Shown here piece by piece: positions 58,078 through 64,000 of a stretch of DNA of 64,000 nt. A program made the position numbers and the translations under genes. A model generated the notes under the pieces. It was not told where the DNA came from. It searched no databases and saw only the letters and a program-made list of their open reading frames with translations. Numbering within the stretch: position 1 is the stretch's first letter; every line of letters starts with the position of its first letter. Source of the stretch: Hymenochaete sp. R1. Taxonomy: Eukaryota > Basidiomycota > Agaricomycetes > Hymenochaetales > Hymenochaetaceae. The stretch spans positions 19,966 to 83,965 of the forward strand of contig JAFREE010000110.1 in assembly GCA_019400425.1 (NCBI GenBank), given 5' to 3'.

Positions 58078-59462
58078 CACGGGCTGACAAGTGCGAGCAA
58101 TCAAGAGTCTCTTAAAGCTCTAGGCGGTCGTGATCAGCACAAACAGAACTGCTACGTCGACAAATCCCTTGCCGGATCTCCTTAAGTCTGAACATTTAGT
58201 CGCAGGTGGATCTCCATGGCTTCTGTTCCCACCGACTTGATAGGCAAGTAAAGGAAGCAATGCAAATCGAGACCTCTTTCGTCGTGTGACCGTCAGGACC
58301 ATGTGTACTTATGCGTCAGAGAAGACAGGAGAACAGGAGAAGGAAAGCAGCTGGCACAAACCCTCCAGAAGCAGACAGCGTGGAAACTACTTTCCCTAAC
58401 CGGCCCACCTGAGGAATATTCGGCACGTGAAAAGCACGTGTTGCTATGAATTCATGGTTTATTTGGCTCTCTTTGGTAGGACTCGACTCGGCGACATGGC
58501 ACTTTCGTCCTTTTCTAAATTTCTTTCTCTTTCTTACGACGAGCACCAGGCTAAGTGTTTTCACGTCCTCCGGCTCGATTGCAGTTCCGACCTATTCAAA
58601 GCTTTGGAAACCGTACGGCCCCGACACTCCGATGTCATGCTTAGAATTTCTTAGCCTTGAAAAGAGGACCGCATAAAACGGTGTTCTTGGTGGGTTCGTG
58701 TCATTCGGTAAAAATGGTCGATATCATACGAGTTCTAAATTTTGTGTAAAATACTGACACTGGATCCTACTACCTTTACTTAGACTAAAGCTGAACTCAA
58801 AGTGTTCGTTAGTGAATCCTCATTTTCACCGTGCTCTCGTCAGCCTCAACATCTTAACTTTTCCCTACTTGTACCGTTCATAAATCAGAGGAGGTTCTTG
58901 TTACCTTCGGCATGGAAAGCTGAATAAAGGGCAATGACTGCACCGTACCGACTCTCGGGTCAGCTGTTCAATTGTGGGCTATTTTTGAAGCTTGGAGCCA
59001 AACTTCTCGCATTGCTCTTATCCTCCAACCGCCGATTCTCATTCCTTTTCTTCTTATCGCTCAGGAAGTAATATCGACCATGAAGACCATAATAGTTGAT
59101 ACGAATACGACATGATACTGGTACTGTACTGTTGTTTTGCCGGACGCGAAAGGATTGTACCGACACGCAGAAAGATCGACGCCGGCGGCTAAAGCGGAGG
59201 GAGATAACGCGTTCAATTCACTCGAGATGCTCCCGCATGCAACACACTCGCGCACGGCCAACGTCCTTCCTTTCTGCGCCGATAACTGCTGGAACATCTC
59301 ATTTCCAACTCAATCGCAAATTCAATTACTCACGACAAGGGGCAGCTAAAATGGATCAAATAGTCACCGTTCATATCTCTATCAGCGGGTGCTCCGCTTT
59401 CCTTCCTTCTCCTTCGTGAACTCCGCCTTCTCTTCGTTATCCTCTACGATTATCTGGCTATC
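58078..59462. other. 1.4 kb divergent intergenic region
   Basis: Between the secreted hydrolase (minus) and the Dal5-type transporter (plus), so both promoters are here. A CACGTG E-box lies near 58433-58438. No gene seen. Confidence 0.35.
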
Positions 59463-61531
59463 ATGAGCGTCTCTTCCTTAAGCGAGAAGCATGATTTCAG
59501 CGGAGAAAAGCATAACCATGCGACTGCAGAAGCTAGGGAAGTTGATGAGGCTGCTCAATTGGCCATTGACGGCACTGTCGACCCAGTAGAAGGCCTTAGG
59601 ATCCGGTGCGTCACGAGCTACGATCAAGGAGAAGACGAACTCACCGATTAATCAATGCGTAGTCGGAAGATCGACAAGGTCATCATGCCTTTGATGTGTG
59701 GTGGGTGATTTGATCGAGTATTGGTCTTCCATCGAATTCTAACAAAAATTAAATTTAGTCCTGTACTGGGTGCAGGTGCGACTACATGATATAGACATTT
59801 GACAATGTATTTACGTAATTTTGTGCAGTTCATGGACAAAACGACACTAGGAAATTCCTCTATCCTGGGTATCAAGGCTGAGGCGCATCTCAACAATGTC
59901 GAATACAACTGGCTCGGTACCATCTTTTACCTCAGCTACCTCTTTTTCGAATACCCGCAAAATCTCGCCCTTCAGCGATTTCCAGTTGGCAAATGGATGA
60001 GGTGACACTAATTATGTTGAAGAGTAATTACCATACGTGCTCACTTGAATACTCTAGTATCAATATTTTTGCTTGGTCCGTCGCATTGCTCTGTCATGCT
60101 GCATGCAAGGACTTTGGCGGATTGTTTGCTGTGCGACTCATCGTAAGTTCTGTCTATATTGTAATCTTTCTTGGTTTGCATGTGAACTTATCTCTACTAG
60201 CTTGGTATCTGTGAAGGCAGTATCACTGCTGGATTTATGATCGTCAGCGGCATGTTTTACACTCGAACCGAACAAACACTACGAGTCGGATACTGGTGTA
60301 AGTTCACGTCCATGATCATATTCACTGGTTCTTCATCACGGTATTCTAACCTTGGAATTGCCAGTCTTGATGAACGGCACAGCTCAGATCGTTTCTGGCT
60401 TCATTGCATTCGGTACTCTGCATATCAATACGCCTGGCCTCAAGCCGTGGCAATGGCTCTATATCATTACCGGACTTATCACCCTCATCACTGCTGTCTG
60501 TTACTGGTCAGTCTTGATGGACTATCCTTTCCTCTTTCTCGCTGATGAATTGATTAGGTTCTTGTTCCCGGACTCGCCCACGAATGCCTGGTTCCTAACA
60601 AAGGAGGAACGTGCACTCGCTGTCTCGCGTATAAAGAACAACCAGGCCGGTGTCGAGAATAAGCACTTCAAGAAGGAACAGTTAGTATCGGACTTGCGTA
60701 TCAAAAGCAACTTCGCTTATCAATCTTCAGAATGATTGAATGTCTCCTGGAACCCAAAACGTGGATTTTCGCTCTGTTCTCATGTCTCGACAACATTCCG
60801 AACTCACTCACGAATCAGAGCCAACTGATCATCCAGTCGTTTGGCTTCACAACACTGCAAACGACTCTTCTAGGCTGTGTCAGTGGGTCAGTAGTCCTTC
60901 ATCCTATCTGTCACCCTATCGGCCTTCCTAACACTCGCTCCAACTATCTCTCACTAGTGTCATCGAAATCCTCACCATCTACACGGGTGTCAATATCGCT
61001 GCCCGCTGGAAGAATAGCCTCGCGTATGTCGGCGTTATCTATTTCGTCCCCAACATCCTTGGCTCTATCCTTGTCATGGTCCTTCCCTGGACGAACAAAG
61101 CCGGCCTCCTCGCCGGTGTCTACATCACCGGCGTTGGCACGACAGGCTTCGTTCTTGTCCTTGCATGGGTCAACCAGGCTACGGCAGGCCACACGAAACG
61201 TATCACGATGAACGCGATTTTGCTTATCGCGTATTGCGTCGGGAACTCCGTAGGCCCGCAGATGTGGGTGGCCCAATATCAGCCACGCTATTTCGTCCCC
61301 TGGGCAATCATCCTCGTGTGCTATACGATCTGTCCGCTGCTCTTGCTCTTGCAGCGGTATATCCTCGCGAAGGAGAACAAGCGTCGTGACCAGGAACCAC
61401 CTGACAACAGCTATGATGATGTTTGGGTAAAGGTCACGGATGACAATGGGAATATTGTGGAGAAAAAGGTGGACAAAGTTTTCCTGGATTTGACCGATCG
61501 CCAGAATCGAGAATTCCGCTACGCTCTATGA
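59463..61531 (+). CDS. MFS anion:cation symporter, Dal5/allantoate-permease type
   Basis: A multi-exon gene of about 500 codons with 12 probable TM segments. An N-terminal acidic tail (MSVSSLSEKHDFSGEK) precedes RRKIDKVIMPLMCVLYWVQFMDKTTLGNSSILGI, the family signature YNWLGTIFYLSYLFFEYPQNLALQRFPVGKWM, LGICEGSITAGFMIV and the FFYTRTEQ-type loop GMFYTRTEQTLRVGYW. The mid-loop FLTKEERALAVSRIKNNQAG, TNQSQLIIQSFGFTTLQTTLLG, GVNIAARWKNS and GNSVGPQMW follow, ending at FRYAL. Substrates of this family include allantoate, ureidosuccinate, nicotinate, vitamins and other organic anions; which one cannot be read from sequence. V-L-Y-W-V-Q at the first small exon requires the GTGGGT donor near 59701. Intact. 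Confidence 0.9.
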
Positions 61532-61707
61532 TTTTTTTTATTCATGTAGGGCGCTTAACTTACGAGATTGATATATATTTCGAGGCGAGGGAAGTTAGGT
61601 TGATGCACGTGAAGAAAACGCGTCGCATATCGGCTTTATTTTGCACTGTTTGGATTTGTGCGGTCCGAAGTGACTTATATCAGTCGTTTCTTTGAAGTCG
61701 CCCGTTC

Positions 61708-62015
61708 TGAAGAGAAAACGTGCTCAGCGGTAACCTAGTGAATGATTGTGGTAACTGCTCATATACCTGAAGAGAAAACGTGCTAGATACATGTATGTTA
61801 AGTAGGAGAGTAGCAATAGAAAATAGAGTCCTCACCTCAGCGGTAACCTAGTGAATGATTGTGGTAACTGCTGAGGTGCGAACATGGAGAGAATGGACTA
61901 TTTACGAACACGCAGTATCATGTGACCGCAGCTGACAATAATAAACAAAGCAAAGAAACTAAAATCGACCATATCCACAAGTCCGCTTCGCTCTTTCCAG
62001 ACGACACAGTCAACA
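61708..62015 (-). repeat. Probable 3' LTR with internal 53 nt duplication
   Basis: The inner edge (TG at 62015-62014, next to the polypurine tract) is well supported. Inside it, reading on the minus strand, a 53 nt block occurs twice: once at 61872-61836 plus 61782-61767, interrupted by a 53 bp intron-like segment, and once uninterrupted at 61759-61707. A 7 nt spacer separates them. A CACCTCAGC / GCTGAGGTG inverted repeat (61833-61841, 61870-61878) frames the first part. The outer LTR edge is not resolved. Confidence 0.5.
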
Positions 62016-62032
62016 CTCCCCCTCGAACGGGC

Positions 62033-64000
62033 TTATGCCATACCTAATCCCTTGACACATCGAATATGGGTTGCGAATGGTAACGCCTTTGTGAGGATGT
62101 CGGCAGGATTATCTTCACTCTTGATCCTTCGGAGTTGGATGTGACCTTGTCGAACGTGATCCTTGATGTGATGAACCGGAATATTAACTCCCTTGCATCG
62201 AGACAAATGAGCATCGTTGGATGCCATGCATACAGCGGATTCGTTGTCGATGAATATGGGCAGAGGCGTATCGTCCTTGATCCTTCCCAGTTCAATGAAA
62301 ACGTTTCGGAACCAGAGGACTTCAGATGCGCATGCTGATCCTGCGATATATTCTGCCTCCGCCGTAGACTTGGCGACTACTCCTTGCTTGACCGACCTCC
62401 ATGCTACTGCTGAACCGTTTACAATAATCACGTACCCCGTTGTAGATTTACCGTCTCGATAGTCTCCTCCCCAGTCTGAATCGGAGTATGCGATCGGTGC
62501 CGTATTCCCGTCCATTGATCGTTTGAAAACCAGTCCGAGTTCTTTGGTTCCCAGTAGATAACGTATCACCCGTTTAGCTGCAGTAGAGTGTACCTTACGC
62601 GGAGCGGATGTGTATCGAGACAGAACATTAACTGCGAATGCAATGTCCGGGCGTGCAACTACTGATATCCAGAGTAGTGCTCCTACGGCCCTAGCGTATG
62701 CGAAGTCTGGTGATTTGTCGTCCACTTCGCACTTCGATTCAGCATCAAAGTTCCTTAGAGTATCGGTCGTCATAGGTGTGGTACAGGTGTTCGCGTCGTC
62801 CAAACCAAATTCCTTCACCAGTTGTTCGATCTTCTTTTCTACCGAAATTTTCATCGTCCCTTTTTCCCATTTCATTGTCATTCCCAGCACCGTCGTGCTT
62901 TTCGTCACGTCCTTTTCCTTGTACCTAAACCCCAGCGCCACGTCTTCTAAGAATTCCTGCCCCATCTTTTCTCCTTCCCGCACTCCCCCTGCATCCTTTG
63001 TCGAAGCCATTCCGTCGTCTACCCAGAAAGTCGCAAGAATCTCCCCCTCGGCGGATACTTTGACAAAGAGGCAGGGAGCCGTTACTAGGGGTTTGTAGCC
63101 TTGTTCCAGTAACTTTTCAATTAGTTTAGCGCGGAATTGTCGAGGTGCTTGGCGTAAACCATAAAGCGATCTGTTAAGAACTGCAACTGGATGGTTAATG
63201 TGTTTTGGAGCGAAGAACCGTGGTACTTGAACAACAATGTTCGGACGATCTGGGTCGGATTGAAGAAAAGCCGCTTTGATGTCGAGAGCTTTTAACGAAG
63301 TATTGATGTCAACGGAAAAGGCGGCCACTAATTTGTATGTGACGTAGTCACCGGCGAGCGCAAACGTGTCTTGGAAGTCACGTCCTGGAATCTGTAAATC
63401 CCCCCTGACCACAAATCTCATTTTGAACCGAAATCCTCCCTCATCGTTTGGTTTCTTGCCAAAAAGGCACAGACCCGGAAGAACACGCTCACCAGGAATC
63501 CTCTCACGAAAGTCAAAGACTTCGTTTTCCTCAAAGTTCGCCATCTCCTCGCACGCCGCTTTCCACCATTCCTCTGACTCTGGACCTTCCAACGCCTCCT
63601 TTAACGTTTTAGGATTGCCAGATGCCGTCAATGCCGTAGGAGAGCCGATACTTGGATCCCAGGCTAGTTCAACCTTGCCATCTTGTAAGTTCGTTATTGC
63701 AAGTGACTCTTTAAGCTTGGCGGAAGGAACAGGAACTCGCTGAGATCGGCGAGGTTGCCCAGGCGGACTGAGGAGTTCATCATTGTTGGTAGACTGAGAC
63801 GCGAGACCAGTTTGTTGAGTTGCATTGTTGTCTGAGATGGAAGTAAGAAGAAAGTCTTCTGTCTCACGAATGCGTTTGCCTTCGAGCTGTTTGTTGACAC
63901 GGATGTCACGTGAGAATGTGACCTGGTTATGCGCAGCTAACACCTTGTAAGCCGCGTCCTCCCTGTAGCCAATAACTCTTCCTTCAACACTCCGATCCTC
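62033..64000 (-). CDS. Copia-type pol polyprotein, C-terminal part (RT + RNase H), partial
   Basis: An open frame from the window edge to TAA at 62035-62033 (at least 655 codons; the apparent start inside it is only an internal codon). Order: a linker with RRSQRVPVPSAKLKE, then reverse transcriptase (EWWKAACEEMANFEENEVF, ALDIKAAFLQ with the first catalytic Asp, LYGLRQAPRQF, FWVDDGMA with the Asp pair). The connection region follows (ARAVGALLWISVVARPDIAFAVNVLSRY) and then RNase H (YSDSDWGGDYRDGKSTTGY, AKSTAEAEYIA, FIDNESAVCMA, NPADILTK). No stops or frameshifts. The usual Tyr of the YxDD box is Trp (FWVDD). A young, possibly competent copy, though only the 3' portion is visible. Confidence 0.92.
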   Translation of the reverse strand, partial: EDRSVEGRVIGYREDAAYKVLAAHNQVTFSRDIRVNKQLEGKRIRETEDFLLTSISDNNATQQTGLASQSTNNDELLSPPGQPRRSQRVPVPSAKLKESLAITNLQDGKVELAWDPSIGSPTALTASGNPKTLKEALEGPESEEWWKAACEEMANFEENEVFDFRERIPGERVLPGLCLFGKKPNDEGGFRFKMRFVVRGDLQIPGRDFQDTFALAGDYVTYKLVAAFSVDINTSLKALDIKAAFLQSDPDRPNIVVQVPRFFAPKHINHPVAVLNRSLYGLRQAPRQFRAKLIEKLLEQGYKPLVTAPCLFVKVSAEGEILATFWVDDGMASTKDAGGVREGEKMGQEFLEDVALGFRYKEKDVTKSTTVLGMTMKWEKGTMKISVEKKIEQLVKEFGLDDANTCTTPMTTDTLRNFDAESKCEVDDKSPDFAYARAVGALLWISVVARPDIAFAVNVLSRYTSAPRKVHSTAAKRVIRYLLGTKELGLVFKRSMDGNTAPIAYSDSDWGGDYRDGKSTTGYVIIVNGSAVAWRSVKQGVVAKSTAEAEYIAGSACASEVLWFRNVFIELGRIKDDTPLPIFIDNESAVCMASNDAHLSRCKGVNIPVHHIKDHVRQGHIQLRRIKSEDNPADILTKALPFATHIRCVKGLGMA

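Larger units (their letters stand above)
61708..64000 (-). mobile_element. Ty1/copia LTR retrotransposon, 3' part
   Basis: The pol frame on the minus strand ends at 62033. Immediately after the stop comes a polypurine tract (GAGGGGGAG at 62024-62016), followed by TGTTGACTGTG, which should be the start of the 3' LTR at 62015. The element runs off the window at 64000, so gag, protease, most of integrase and the 5' LTR are not seen. The far LTR end is uncertain: a CA at 61709-61708 is one candidate, and an AATAAA on the minus strand near 61640-61635 suggests it may extend further. Confidence 0.8.

Noticed and set aside
61707..61872. Direct repeats separated by unique sequence, as in a CRISPR array
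   Set aside because: Only two copies, eukaryotic context, unequal organisation, and the intron-like segment explains the spacing better.
1..64000. tRNA and rRNA genes
   Set aside because: I looked for B-box-like GGTTCGAATCC and paired A-box signals and saw none convincing; a covariance-model scan would be decisive.

Overview
This window is nuclear DNA from a filamentous fungus, most probably a basidiomycete (Agaricomycetes-like). The evidence is dense protein genes broken by many 50-70 nt GT-AG introns with CTAAC/CTTAAC-like branch sites, a fungal gene set (AKR1, OPI3, a Dal5-type transporter, a Mug135-like protein, GH78), and low-complexity Ser/Pro/Gln-rich regulatory proteins. Gene models were assembled by hand from reading frames, splice signals and protein-family motifs. 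Coordinates of multi-exon genes are outer CDS limits.

Layout. 0-3.5 kb: a small cytochrome c oxidase subunit (+), an orphan coiled-coil gene (-) and a BAP31-family ER protein (+). 3.5-16.2 kb: a 4.6 kb gene-free, pyrimidine-rich stretch leads into one very large gene (8132-16170, about 1331 aa) with two RanBP2-type zinc fingers. Its first finger is split over three exons and its introns are 1.2-1.4 kb, unlike every other gene here. 17.5-19.9 kb: a second member of the orphan coiled-coil family and, beside it, an internally deleted dead copy. 20.5-23.6 kb: OPI3 phospholipid methyltransferase and eEF1B-gamma, both (-). 25.3-34.8 kb: a secreted GH78-type glycosidase (+), a GPHR/ABA-GPCR-like membrane protein (-) and an acid-sphingomyelinase-like phosphodiesterase (+). 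35.1-40.2 kb: two different DHHC palmitoyltransferases, head to head (AKR1 - and a second DHHC protein +). 40.4-44.4 kb: a cytochrome P450 (-) and a Mug135-like protein (-). 46.1-48.9 kb: Mn-superoxide dismutase (-) and a METTL16-type m6A methyltransferase (+), divergent. 49-54.4 kb: a disordered protein, a third orphan helical protein and a Ser-rich two-TM protein, all (-). 56-61.5 kb: a secreted TIM-barrel hydrolase-like protein (-) and a Dal5-type MFS transporter (+). 61.5-64 kb: the 3' part of a Ty1/copia retrotransposon (-), cut by the window edge.

Themes. Several genes serve the endomembrane system and lipids (BAP31, OPI3, GPHR, sphingomyelinase, two DHHC enzymes), but they do not form an evident cluster or pathway. 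Two secreted carbohydrate-active-type proteins and the Dal5-type transporter suggest a saprotrophic lifestyle.

The most unusual signals are: (1) next to the copia element, a 53 nt sequence present twice, once interrupted by a 53 bp segment with full intron signals and once as if precisely spliced, with the presumed 5' splice site inside a hairpin; (2) the long-intron double zinc-finger gene with an in-frame alternative start; (3) the orphan coiled-coil family with its internally deleted pseudogene; (4) a 106 bp mariner-like MITE in a sphingomyelinase intron; (5) 10 and 14 nt micro-exons and repeated use of AAG splice acceptors.
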